The notes under the pieces are model-generated. The model saw only the letters and a list, made by a program, of their open reading frames with translations. It was not told the origin of the DNA and did not search any database. Position numbers and translations under genes: made by a program. This document shows, piece by piece, positions 54,394 through 62,919 of a stretch of 64,000 bases of DNA; position 1 is the stretch's first letter; every line of letters starts with the position of its first letter. The DNA comes from BD2-11 sp965115885 (GTDB taxonomy: Bacteria > Gemmatimonadota > Gemmatimonadetes > Longimicrobiales > Gaopeijiaceae), in NCBI GenBank assembly GCA_965115885.1, contig OZ220479.1, forward strand, positions 62,001 to 126,000. Reading direction: 5' to 3'.

Positions 54394-56111
54394 GCCCGTT
54401 CCGAACGTGTCCGACCACCGGCCTCCAGGTGCATCGCACCGCCGAGCGCCTGATCCGGCTCAACGCGATCGCCGCGACCGTCGCCCTGCTGGTCGGGGGG
54501 GTCGCGGCCGTCCTCGTGCTGCTGACCCGCTGGGAGGTCGTCCTCCTGCTCGAAGCCCCCATGTTCTACCGCATGCTCACCGTGCATGGGATGAACATGG
54601 TCATCTTCTTCATCATCTTCTTCGAGATGGCGGTTCTGTACTTCGCCTCGGCCGTGCTCCTCAACTGCCGGGTGCCGGCCCCGAAGGCGGGTTGGACCGC
54701 GTTCGCCCTGATGGTCGCAGGGGCTCTGCTGGTGGAATGGGCCATGTGGACCGGGCGCGCGGACGTGCTGTTCACGTCCTACGTGCCGCTCAGGGCCCAT
54801 CCCTCGTTCTACCTGGGCGTCATCCTGTTCGCGGTGGGCGCGCTGACGGTGGTCGGCCACTTCTTCGCCATCCTCGTCGTGGCCCGGCGCGAGAGGACCT
54901 ACGAGGGATCGGTGCCGCTGGTCACCTACGGCGCGCTCACCGCGGCGGCCATCGCGGCGGTGACGCTGCTCCACGGCGCGATCGTCTACATCCCGACGTT
55001 CCTGTGGTCGCTGGGCCTCATGGAGGTCGACCCGCAGATGTACCGACTCGTCTGGTGGGGGCTCGGCCATTCTTCGCAACAGATCAACTTGGCCGCGATG
55101 GTCTCCATCTGGTACATGCTGGGCGCGCTCACGGTCGGAGCCGTCGTGCTGAACGAAAAGGTGAGCCGGACGGCCTTCGTGCTCTACGTCCTCTTCATCT
55201 CCATGGCGTCCGCCCACCACCTGCTGGTGGACCCCGGAATGGGACCCGCCTGGAAGATATGGAACACGAGCTACTTCATGTACATGGCCGTGCTGGCCAC
55301 GATGCTCCACGGGTTCACGATTCCGGCGGGGCTGGAGTTGGGACTTCGCCTGCGCGGCGCGACCCAGGGAATCTTCGGCTGGCTCCGGCGCGCGCCCTGG
55401 CACGACCCGGGGTTCAGCTCGCTCGCGTTCTCGATCGTGGTCTTCGGCTTCGTGGGCGGGATCACCGGCGTCACCTTCGGCACGGAGCAGATCAACATCA
55501 TCGCGCACAACACGCTGCGCATCCCGGGACACTTCCACGCAACGGTCGTCTCCGGCACGGCGATGGCCTTCATGGGCGTCACCTACTACGTGATCCCGCT
55601 GATCTTCCGCCGCGAGATCTCCTTCTACCCCCTCGCGCGCATCCAGCCGTACCTCTTCGCGGTTGGCATGCTCGTCTTCTCGATGGGGATGACCTTCGCG
55701 GGAACGTTCGGCGTGCCGCGCCGCCACTGGAACATCGCGTTCAGCGACGCGCTCTTCCAGCCCGAATTCTCGCCGGCCGTGAACTTGGTCATGGGCGTCA
55801 TGGCGGTCGGGGGCCTGATCGCGATCCTGGGCGGCGCGATCTACATCGTGGTGACCGTGACCTCGGTCTTCTTCGGCAAGCGGATGGCTCCCGACGACTC
55901 CGGGCTGGGCGGCGCCGGGCGCGGACTTCCGCCGGGCATCACCGATCCTCCGAGGGCGCTCGAAGAGGAGGACTGCGACCGGATCGAATCGCAGGGCAGG
56001 CTGGGGCCCGCTCCGGGCACCATGGTGCTGGTCCTCATCTTCCTGGCCGCGTTCATCACGTACTACTTCGTGAACTGGACGTTGCTCTCCTTCCTGTGGG
56101 AGGTGGGATGA
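54390..56111 (+). CDS. Haem-copper subunit I without the active-site Tyr (NorY/sNOR-like)
   Basis: The 573-residue, roughly 13-helix protein keeps the six haem and metal histidines: His66 in TVHGMNM, His227 in GLGHSSQQIN, His276-His277 in ASAHHLLVDPG, and His381/His383 in IPGHFHATV. At the helix VI site, oxygen-reducing enzymes have H-P-E-V-Y with a Tyr cross-linked to the His; here it is H-S-S-Q-Q, with Gln231 at the Tyr position. That loss and the gene order fit the sNOR (norSY-senC) nitric oxide reductase group. An unusual oxidase cannot be excluded. Confidence 0.8.
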   Translation: MSPFRTCPTTGLQVHRTAERLIRLNAIAATVALLVGGVAAVLVLLTRWEVVLLLEAPMFYRMLTVHGMNMVIFFIIFFEMAVLYFASAVLLNCRVPAPKAGWTAFALMVAGALLVEWAMWTGRADVLFTSYVPLRAHPSFYLGVILFAVGALTVVGHFFAILVVARRERTYEGSVPLVTYGALTAAAIAAVTLLHGAIVYIPTFLWSLGLMEVDPQMYRLVWWGLGHSSQQINLAAMVSIWYMLGALTVGAVVLNEKVSRTAFVLYVLFISMASAHHLLVDPGMGPAWKIWNTSYFMYMAVLATMLHGFTIPAGLELGLRLRGATQGIFGWLRRAPWHDPGFSSLAFSIVVFGFVGGITGVTFGTEQINIIAHNTLRIPGHFHATVVSGTAMAFMGVTYYVIPLIFRREISFYPLARIQPYLFAVGMLVFSMGMTFAGTFGVPRRHWNIAFSDALFQPEFSPAVNLVMGVMAVGGLIAILGGAIYIVVTVTSVFFGKRMAPDDSGLGGAGRGLPPGITDPPRALEEEDCDRIESQGRLGPAPGTMVLVLIFLAAFITYYFVNWTLLSFLWEVG

Positions 56112-57043
56112 CGCGCGGGCCCGTGCACGGCGACGCCGGGACGACGGCGCCCGCAGTCTCGCGCTCCGCGGCGCGCGGGGCCGCGGGCGCGCTCGCGGGG
56201 CTCGCGCTGATCACGGTCGCGTGGTGGGTTCTGGCTCTCTGGCCCGTGGACGGGATTCCGCCGACTTGGCTGGTCCGCGCCCGGCAGGTGTGCTTCGACG
56301 CGGGACCTTCCGGTCTGCCCGGCGCATCGGGTTGGATTCTCCTGATCGGCCAGCCCATCGGCATGTTCGCCGTGCTGATGGCCATCGCCGGCGACGCCGT
56401 CCGGGCGTCGATGGCCCGCGCCCGCGCCACGGCCGCGGGCCGGACGGCGCTCGCGGCCGCGGCCTGCCTTCTGCTGGCGGGTGCCGGGCTCGCGGGAAGG
56501 AGGGTCCACCAAGCTCCCCGAGACGGTCCATGGTCCGCCGTGGCGAACGCCGAAGTGCCCGCGTCGTATCCGCGCTTGGCTCGGGTCTTCCCGCCGGTGG
56601 AGCTGGTGGATCAGCGGGGAAATCGTTTCGGACGGGAAAGCGTCCGGGGGCGACCGACGCTCCTGACGTTCGGCTTCGGCCACTGCCGGACCGTCTGCCC
56701 GCTCACCGTCGAGAACGCGCGCCGGGTGCGGGACCGGTTCATGGAGGAGGGCAGGGAGGTGGCGCTCGTCGTCGTCACGCTCGATCCGTGGCGCGACACG
56801 CCCGCTCGTCTTCCCGCGCTCGCGCGCCAGTTTCACCTGGACGACGCGTCGCGCCTCCTGTCCGGCTCGGTCGAAGGCGTCAACGCGGCGTTGGACGCGC
56901 TGGAGGTGCCGAGAGAGCGCGTCCGCGACACGGGCGACATCGTGCACCCCGCCCTGGTCTACGTTCTCGACGCCGACGGCACCATCGCGTACGCGGCCAG
57001 CGCGCACGCCGATCTCATCGAGGAGCTGGTGCGAAGGCTCTGA
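56108..57043 (+). CDS. SenC/SCO copper-delivery protein with extra N-terminal membrane domain
   Basis: The 311-residue protein ends in a SCO thioredoxin-like domain with the copper ligands in FGFGHCRTVCPLT (C-x3-C) and His in DIVHPALVYVLD. The first 150 residues form an additional domain with about three membrane helices, including SGWILLIGQPIGMFAVL, instead of a single anchor. SCO/SenC proteins load the CuA site of subunit II. ATG 56108 overlaps the subunit I stop. It corresponds to senC of norSY-senC clusters. Confidence 0.85.
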   Translation: MTRGPVHGDAGTTAPAVSRSAARGAAGALAGLALITVAWWVLALWPVDGIPPTWLVRARQVCFDAGPSGLPGASGWILLIGQPIGMFAVLMAIAGDAVRASMARARATAAGRTALAAAACLLLAGAGLAGRRVHQAPRDGPWSAVANAEVPASYPRLARVFPPVELVDQRGNRFGRESVRGRPTLLTFGFGHCRTVCPLTVENARRVRDRFMEEGREVALVVVTLDPWRDTPARLPALARQFHLDDASRLLSGSVEGVNAALDALEVPRERVRDTGDIVHPALVYVLDADGTIAYAASAHADLIEELVRRL

Positions 57044-57488
57044 AGAGCGGATCCGCCCGTCGTTCCCGCTCGTCGGCGGGGGCGGCTACCCTTCCTCCGG
57101 TTCTCGGCGGCGTCCCGCCTCGAATCCGGATCGACGGCCGCTCTTTCGACGTTCCGGAAATGCGCCATCCGGATTCTCGCTGGCGGCCGTCGAACGAAGG
57201 CGCGGTCGGGATCGCCGCGCGCCGCGGGAGGGCGACCGCCCGTCGCCTGCCGACATCGCTCCTGGCCCCGCCGCCCTCGGGACCTCCGCCGTCCGGCTGT
57301 CCTCCGGGCGTCCGAACCCGGATCCGCCCCGTAGCCGAATCCGGGGTGCGGCGGCCCGGTTCCGCGTTTCGCATGCGCGACTCCCGGAGAGTTTCGGGTC
57401 GGCGCGAAGCGCTCGCCCCCCGCCCGGAGTTCCGGGGGGAAGCCGCCTCGGCCTCGTCGAGTCGGACGGGTCCGGATCCAGCGGCCCC
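57044..57488. other. 445-base noncoding gap between convergent respiratory operons
   Basis: No gene-like peptide is found in any frame. The gap separates the senC stop from the stop of the ba3 oxidase subunit I gene. Interleaved inverted repeats at 57122-57193 are described separately. The rest is GC-rich without T-runs. Confidence 0.5.
57122..57193. repeat. Interleaved inverted repeats (pseudoknot-like topology)
   Basis: GAATCCGGAT (57122-57131) is the exact reverse complement of ATCCGGATTC (57167-57176), and TCGACGGCCGC (57131-57141) of GCGGCCGTCGA (57183-57193). The order is A-B-A'-B', so both pairings at once would form a pseudoknot. It lies between two convergent operons. Confidence 0.5.
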
Positions 57489-59114
57489 TCAGAACGGCGA
57501 GAATCCCGGAGATCCGAAACGCTCCATCGAGAGGTGCTCGACGATCGGCCAGGCGTAGGCGGCGACGACGAGGACGGCGGCGAGGATCAGCCACAGGCCG
57601 AACCGGTCGAGGATGGGCGCCTTGTCGTTCTCGCCCTGGAGCGGTTCGGCGAACTCGATCGGTTCGGGGTCGATCCTTCTGCCCGCCAAGCCGGTCCCCA
57701 ACATCACGGCCACGTAGCATGCGGCGCTGACGAACAGGAAGATGCCGCCGACCGCGGAAATGCCCGTGCCGGCGACCCACTGCTGCGCGATCTCGCTGCC
57801 CCCGTAGCTGGCGTCGTAGACGCGCCGCGGCATGCCGGCCAGCCCCGTCAGATGGTTGGCGATGGAGAAGAGCAGCATCCCGCCGAACCACAGATAGGGC
57901 TGGATGCGCGCCAGGAGCCCCAGCTCGAGCTCGCGGCCCGTCAGCCGGGGCATGAGATAGTACGACGTGCCCATGAAGGTCAGCGCGACCGCGGTTCCCA
58001 CCGTCATGTGGAAGTGTCCCTGGATCCACGCGGTGTTGTGCACCATGGCGTTCATGCCGTAGGCCGCGTTGACGGCGCCGCCGAAGCCGCCCACGGCGAA
58101 CATGAGCATGGCCAGCGCGACGCTCGAGAACGCCGGATCTCCCCAAGGGAGCTTCTCGATCCAGTCGAGCAGGCCCTTGGCGCCCTTCATGCGGCCCGCG
58201 ACCTCGAACGACGCGACGACGGTGAAGGCGGTGACGAAGCTCGGGAAGAGGATCAGCATGGTGTTGAACGTGTGGAACAGCTTCCATCCGGACGACACGC
58301 CGGGGTCGACGAGCTGGTGGTGGAGGCCCACCGGCGTGGACAGCAGGATGAAGAGCACGAACGTCAGCCGGGCCAGCGGGTCGCTGAACAGCTTTCCTCC
58401 CGCGATCCTGGGCGTGACGGTGTACCAGACGACGTAGGCCGGCAACAACCAGAAGTAGACCAGCGGGTGGCCGAACCACCAGAAGAGGATGCGCGCCAGC
58501 AGGGGGTCGACGGTGTCGACGACGCCCAGCGACCACGGAATCAGCAGGATCAGCACCTCGGCCGCCACGCCGACGGTGGCCAGCGCCCAGACGATGATCG
58601 TGGCGAGCATGCCGTGCACGGGAAGCGGCGTGCGCAGCCCCGGGTTCTCCTTCCTCCAAACCTTCCAAGTGCGCGCCATCGTCCAGCACCAGCCCCACGA
58701 ACCGACGATCAGCAACGCGGCGCCGATGTAGAACAGGGGGTGGGCCTTCAGCGGAGGATAGAAGGTGTAGAGCACCGACGCCTTGCCCCACAGGATCGCC
58801 CAGGTGGACATCGCGGTCCCGATCAGCGCCAGCCACCAGGAAGCCCAAGCCAGCTTTCTCGGAACGATGGGGCGGCCCAGCGCGCGTTCGACCGCCACGT
58901 AGCCGAAGCCCATGATGAAGAACGTGGTGAACACGAGCGCCATCAGGACGCCGTGCGCGGTCACCGACATGTAGTAGACGCCCGCGCTGCGGAACGGCAG
59001 GTCCAGGTTGGCCCGCGAGAGCGACTGCATGAGCGCCATCCCGGAGGCCGCCGCGAAGGCGGCGACGGCGACCCAGAGGTTCGCGAGCGCGAGCTTGCGG
59101 CCTTCTCCGGTCAT
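57489..59114 (-). CDS. b(o/a)3-type cytochrome c oxidase subunit I
   Basis: The 541-residue protein is a B-family haem-copper oxidase with about 13 helices. It carries VTAHGVLM, the canonical FGHPLVYFWLLPAY with His and cross-link Tyr, VGLHHQLVDPG for two CuB histidines, and QGHFHMTVG for the haem ligands. It should reduce oxygen to water, in contrast to the enzyme at 54390-56111. The ATG at 59112-59114 overlaps the subunit II stop. It is the last gene of the leftward operon IIa-II-I. Confidence 0.93.
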   Translation of the reverse strand: MTGEGRKLALANLWVAVAAFAAASGMALMQSLSRANLDLPFRSAGVYYMSVTAHGVLMALVFTTFFIMGFGYVAVERALGRPIVPRKLAWASWWLALIGTAMSTWAILWGKASVLYTFYPPLKAHPLFYIGAALLIVGSWGWCWTMARTWKVWRKENPGLRTPLPVHGMLATIIVWALATVGVAAEVLILLIPWSLGVVDTVDPLLARILFWWFGHPLVYFWLLPAYVVWYTVTPRIAGGKLFSDPLARLTFVLFILLSTPVGLHHQLVDPGVSSGWKLFHTFNTMLILFPSFVTAFTVVASFEVAGRMKGAKGLLDWIEKLPWGDPAFSSVALAMLMFAVGGFGGAVNAAYGMNAMVHNTAWIQGHFHMTVGTAVALTFMGTSYYLMPRLTGRELELGLLARIQPYLWFGGMLLFSIANHLTGLAGMPRRVYDASYGGSEIAQQWVAGTGISAVGGIFLFVSAACYVAVMLGTGLAGRRIDPEPIEFAEPLQGENDKAPILDRFGLWLILAAVLVVAAYAWPIVEHLSMERFGSPGFSPF

Positions 59115-59647
59115 CGGCCGCCCTCCGTTCCGGCGCCCGGCCCTCCCGTCCCGGTCGGGGACCCCGTCGGCCTCGGCATGTCCTCGACGATGAGCGTCGC
59201 CGACATGACGTGGTGGCCGACCCCGCAGTACTCGTTGCACACGACGAGGTACTCGCCGGCCCGGTCGAACCGGGTCGTGAACTGGGTGACGTAGCCGGGC
59301 ACGACCATCGCGTTGCCGTTCGTCTGCACGATCTGGAACCCGTGGATCACGTCGGGGCTCGTGATGCGGAACGTGACGTCCCGCCCCCGCGGCACCCGGA
59401 TCTCGTTGGGCAGGAACGAGAACAGGAACGCCTGAACCACGACGGTCGCGCTGCCGTCCTCGTGCAGCGTGACGCCCGGGTTGCCGAATTCCGCGTCGGT
59501 GCGCACCGACGCCGGATCGATGGTCTCGACGTGACTGGGCGGCTGCATGGCGCGCCCGAGCGTCGTGTAGCCCATCGACGCCAGGAAGACCGCGATGATC
59601 CCCGCGGCGGCGTACATCCAGATCCTCTCGTAGAGGTCGACGTGCAT
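59111..59647 (-). CDS. b(o/a)3-type cytochrome c oxidase subunit II
   Basis: The 178-residue protein has one N-terminal helix (WMYAAAGIIAVFLASMGY) and a CuA cupredoxin domain with His in DVIHGFQIV and CNEYCGVGHHVM. This matches ba3-type subunit II in size and helix number. It receives electrons from cytochrome c or a cupredoxin. The ATG at 59645-59647 follows GAGG, and its stop overlaps the subunit I start. The C-terminus is Pro/Gly-rich. Confidence 0.93.
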   Translation of the reverse strand: MHVDLYERIWMYAAAGIIAVFLASMGYTTLGRAMQPPSHVETIDPASVRTDAEFGNPGVTLHEDGSATVVVQAFLFSFLPNEIRVPRGRDVTFRITSPDVIHGFQIVQTNGNAMVVPGYVTQFTTRFDRAGEYLVVCNEYCGVGHHVMSATLIVEDMPRPTGSPTGTGGPGAGTEGGR

Positions 59648-59654
59648 GGCCGCC

Positions 59655-59819
59655 TCACTCGGTCAGGGGACCCCGGGGCACGAACACCCCGAAGTACATG
59701 ATCAGCCATCCGAGAACGAACAGCAGCCCGTAGATTCCGACGATGGCGAGCGTGCCCTTCGGGTGGCCCCCGACATCGGCGGACTCTTCGGGCGAAGGAT
59801 CGAGTCGGTCGTCGCTCAC
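59655..59819 (-). CDS. Small oxidase subunit IIa-like membrane protein (54 residues)
   Basis: A short leftward gene begins with GTG at 59817-59819, directly after GGAGGAACC, and ends seven bases before subunit II. The 54-residue product has an acidic N-terminus (DDRLDPSPEESADVGG) and one helix (TLAIVGIYGLLFVLGWLIM). This matches the single-helix subunit IIa of ba3-type oxidases in size, topology and gene position. It is the first gene of the operon and is easily missed by length cut-offs. Confidence 0.75.
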   Translation of the reverse strand: MSDDRLDPSPEESADVGGHPKGTLAIVGIYGLLFVLGWLIMYFGVFVPRGPLTE

Positions 59820-60335
59820 GGTTCCTCCGGGTCCGGCGGACGGTTCGGAAAGCGGAGATGCCCCCGGTGTTCAATACAGTACGGATCGATGGGGGCGCGT
59901 CAACGTTTCGGCGGGCGCCGGGACGCGCGCATCCGGCCGGTCGCCGCCGCGCCGCGCAGAGGCCGAGGGGCGGGTTGCCGGGCCGCGACGCCTCGGCCGA
60001 AGCGGCGATCCCTTTTTCGCTTCCGGATCGGAGCCGCCCGCCGCGACCGGCTCCTCGGCGGCGGTGGCTTCGGGGTCGTCCGGGACCGTGCCGGTCCGCT
60101 CGTCCGGCGGTCCTTTTTTTCCGCCGCTTCGGCCTGGGGAAGCGGACCGTCGTCCGCGCGCGCTCCGTGCCGCCCCGGGCTCGAGGGAGAGCGGCGCGAC
60201 GCAAAGAAACGGCTCCGCGACCGCTTTCCCGAGTACCGGCCCGCCTTTCGTTCCTTGCTTGCCCGGTTCTCCCTTCGTAGGCTGGCCTTGCGAGCTTTCT
60301 TCGCGTGCGCACTTCACCTTCGGAGGTATCCCGAG
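59820..60335. other. 516-base divergent control region
   Basis: This region separates the ba3 oxidase operon from the soxC-like gene. No supported gene lies in it. A promoter for the rightward gene is at 60255-60283. An AT-richer patch around 59870-59890 (TTCAATACAGTA) probably holds the leftward promoter, but I could not define boxes. Confidence 0.5.
60255..60283 (+). promoter_or_regulatory. Candidate promoter for the sulfite dehydrogenase operon
   Basis: TTGCTT (60255-60260) and TAGGCT (60278-60283) are spaced by 17 bases, like the asnS promoter. The predicted start near 60290 leaves a leader of about 46 bases with GGAGG before the ATG. Confidence 0.5.
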
Positions 60336-61601
60336 ATGGCATCGAACAGCCGCTCCTCCGTTTCTCGACGCACTTGGATCGCCGCCGCCTCCGGGGCGGT
60401 GGCCGCGGGTCTGATCAAAACCAGGGCCGACGCCGTCAAGCTGGTCGCGCAGGAGGCCCCGACGCCGCCCGACGATCCCACCAAGGTCCCGGGCCGCTTC
60501 ACTTCCGAGGTCGGAACGCGCGCGCCGGAGGAGCGCCCGCAACGGCTCACCCGCAGCCAAACGCTCTCCAGCTCCTCGCGCTCGCCCCTGCAGGATCTGC
60601 AGGGCACCATCACCCCGGCCGATCTGCACTTCGAACGCCATCACGCCGGCATCCCCGACATCCGCGCACACCGGCACGAGCTGCTGGTGCACGGGATGGT
60701 CGAGCGCCCGACGGTCTTCTCGATGGCGGACCTGAAGCGCTATCCGTCGGTGTCGCGCATCTACTTCCTCGAGTGTTCCGGGAACGGCGGCGGAGCGTAC
60801 AACCGCGAGCGCATGCCGACCGAGATCAGCCCCCAGGCGCTCGACGGGCTGCTCAGCACCAGCGAGTGGGTGGGCGTTCCGGTCAAGACCGTCCTGAACG
60901 AGGTGGGCGCCGATCCCGCCGCGACCTGGATCCTGGCCGAGGGGGGCGACGCTGCGGTCATGTCGCGCAGCGTCCCCATGGAGAAAATCATGGACGACGC
61001 CCTCCTCGCCTACGGGCAGAACGGGGAGGCCATCCGCCCCGAGCAGGGCTATCCGGTGCGTCTGCTCCTGCCCGGATGGGAAGGCAACGCCAGCGTCAAG
61101 TGGTTGCGGCGCATCGAGGTCACCGACCGTCCGACCATGACCCGCGACGAGACCTCGCGCTACACCGACCCGCTCAAGGGCGGCATGGCGCGTCAGTTCA
61201 GCTTCTTCATGGACGCCAAGTCCACCATCACCTTTCCGGCGTATCCGTACACGTTGCCGGACACGGGATGGTGGGAGATCCAGGGGCTCGCGTGGACGGG
61301 ACGCGGGCGCATCGCACGGGTCGACGTCAGCGCCGACGGAGGCGAGAGCTGGACCGAGGCCGAGCTCCAGGAGCCCGTCCTGCCCATGTCGACGGTCCGC
61401 TTCCGCCATCTCTGGAACTGGGACGGGCGCGAGAGTCTGCTGATCAGCCGCGCCGTGGACGAGACCGGCTACGTGCAGCCCACGGTGCAACAGCTATGGG
61501 AGGCGCGCGGCGAGCGCACCGCGTACCACCACAACCAGCAACGGGTGTGGAAGGTCGCGCGCGACGGCGCCGTCACCTTCGGGCTGGGAGATCTGGTATG
61601 A
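60336..61601 (+). CDS. SoxC-like sulfite dehydrogenase, molybdopterin subunit
   Basis: The 421-residue protein starts with a Tat-type signal (SRRTWIAAASGAVAAG) and has the sulfite-oxidase fold. The Mo-binding Cys147 is in YFLECSGNGGGAYN, a SoxC/SorA-type context, and a dimerisation domain follows (IARVDVSADGGESWTEAEL). It oxidises sulfite or a sulfane-sulfur intermediate in the periplasm and passes electrons to the cytochrome c encoded next, whose ATG overlaps its stop. It is distinct from MsrP at 18416-19375, which lacks the dimerisation domain. No other sox genes are in the window. Confidence 0.87.
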   Translation: MASNSRSSVSRRTWIAAASGAVAAGLIKTRADAVKLVAQEAPTPPDDPTKVPGRFTSEVGTRAPEERPQRLTRSQTLSSSSRSPLQDLQGTITPADLHFERHHAGIPDIRAHRHELLVHGMVERPTVFSMADLKRYPSVSRIYFLECSGNGGGAYNRERMPTEISPQALDGLLSTSEWVGVPVKTVLNEVGADPAATWILAEGGDAAVMSRSVPMEKIMDDALLAYGQNGEAIRPEQGYPVRLLLPGWEGNASVKWLRRIEVTDRPTMTRDETSRYTDPLKGGMARQFSFFMDAKSTITFPAYPYTLPDTGWWEIQGLAWTGRGRIARVDVSADGGESWTEAELQEPVLPMSTVRFRHLWNWDGRESLLISRAVDETGYVQPTVQQLWEARGERTAYHHNQQRVWKVARDGAVTFGLGDLV

Positions 61602-62152
61602 GGCGCATCGCGCTCGCCGCTCCGGTCCTGGCGGCCTTGGGTTGCTCGTCGACCGAATCCTCCTCGTCCGACGCCGAGCCTCCGGAGCGTTTCGGCTTCG
61701 GCAGCGCCGCGTCCGCCGAGCGCATCGCCCTGTGGGACGTCGACGTGAAGCCCGACGGGGAGGGGTTGCCTCCCGGCAGCGGCAGCGTGGCCGAGGGCGA
61801 ACGGGTCTACCTCGCGCACTGCATCGCCTGCCACGGTCCCACCGGGCGCGAGGGGCCGAACGACGCGCTGGCGGGGGAGCCGTGGGAGGAGTGGCCCGCG
61901 GGCCGCACCGTCGGCGGATACTGGCCCTACTCCACGACGCTGTTCGACTACATCGCGAAGGCGATGCCGCAACTCGCCCCCGGCACGCTGACCGCCGACG
62001 AGACGTACGCGGTGATCGCCTACATCCTCCGCCTGAACGACCTCGTTCCCGAGGACGCGGTGATGGACGCCCGGACCCTGCCGGCCGTCGAGATGCCGTA
62101 TCGGGACCGCTTCGTGCCCGACAACCGGACGGGAGGCGCCCTCATCCGGTAG
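61598..62152 (+). CDS. Monohaem c-type cytochrome lipoprotein, partner of the SoxC-like protein
   Basis: The 184-residue protein has a lipoprotein signal (VLAALGCSS), one haem-binding motif CIACH (Cys75, Cys78, His79) and a likely axial Met in KAMPQLAPGTL. It resembles the cytochrome part of SoxD/SorB and should accept electrons from the molybdenum subunit and deliver them to a terminal oxidase such as the adjacent ba3 enzyme. The four-base overlap with the upstream gene supports a complex. SoxD proper has two haems, so SorB-like is the better comparison. Confidence 0.87.
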   Translation: MRRIALAAPVLAALGCSSTESSSSDAEPPERFGFGSAASAERIALWDVDVKPDGEGLPPGSGSVAEGERVYLAHCIACHGPTGREGPNDALAGEPWEEWPAGRTVGGYWPYSTTLFDYIAKAMPQLAPGTLTADETYAVIAYILRLNDLVPEDAVMDARTLPAVEMPYRDRFVPDNRTGGALIR

Positions 62153-62335
62153 CGGACGGGTTCCCGCGGCGCGCCCCGGAAGCGCGCTCGGCGGCGGAGG
62201 GAAGGACGGGATCCGCCATCGCGAGAGCGGACCCGCCGTCCGCATCGCCGACGCTGGGACGCTGGAGAGCCCGAGGCCGCATCCCTGCCGGGTGGACGGA
62301 GCGTCGCCGGCGAGTCGACGAATCTCCCGCCGGGG

Positions 62336-62806
62336 TCAGTCGTACATCATCTTGGGCACCTTGCCCAGAAGTCGCGCGTACACCGTGAGCGCGCCCCGGT
62401 GGTGCGCCGTGTGATCCACGATGGGTCCCACGACGGCGGAACGGGACGCGCCCGGCATGATGCGTTCGTCGGGGATCGTCTCGGCCAGCTTCTCGTCCGA
62501 GGCCGCCTCGAGGGTCGCGACGGCCTTCTCGAACGCGCGGTCGAGCCACGCGACGGCCTCCTCGAGCGTCTCCACCCCCCGAGCTGCGGCGATCAGACCT
62601 TCGAAATCCATGTTCCACCCTCCTCCGAAGGCGCCTTCCACGAACCACTCGACGGAGTCCGCGGCGTGCGCGATGTGGCCGGCGACGGTGTAGAGCTCGG
62701 GCTGGGGGGCGAACCCGGCGTCCTCCTCCTCGAAGATCGAAATCGTTTTCCTGATGTAGCCGTGGGACGTTTCCAGCTGCGCGGCGAGATCGGCGGCCTG
62801 GGACAT
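62336..62806 (-). CDS. DinB-fold protein
   Basis: The 156-residue helical protein resembles the DinB/YfiT-like four-helix family. Potential metal histidines lie in GHIAHAADSVEWF and VDHTAHHRGALTVYARL, including the typical H-x3-H near the C-terminus. Members are thought to be metal-dependent enzymes, often thiol transferases, but this one's reaction is not predictable. It begins at ATG 62804-62806 with GGAGG about nine bases upstream. Confidence 0.82.
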   Translation of the reverse strand: MSQAADLAAQLETSHGYIRKTISIFEEEDAGFAPQPELYTVAGHIAHAADSVEWFVEGAFGGGWNMDFEGLIAAARGVETLEEAVAWLDRAFEKAVATLEAASDEKLAETIPDERIMPGASRSAVVGPIVDHTAHHRGALTVYARLLGKVPKMMYD

Positions 62807-62919
62807 GGACGTTCTCCTCCGGAGGTTCGAGGTCGCGCGACGGTCGGGTCCAAGGCCGGGGCTGGCCCGACCGCGCAGGCTTCTCCGAACCCGAATCCGG
62901 GTCCCGGGGTTCCGCCGCC

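Noticed and set aside
60336..61601. Second MsrP
   Set aside because: The Cys context ECSGNGG and the C-terminal dimerisation domain fit SoxC/SorA sulfite dehydrogenases, and a cytochrome c rather than an MsrQ follows.
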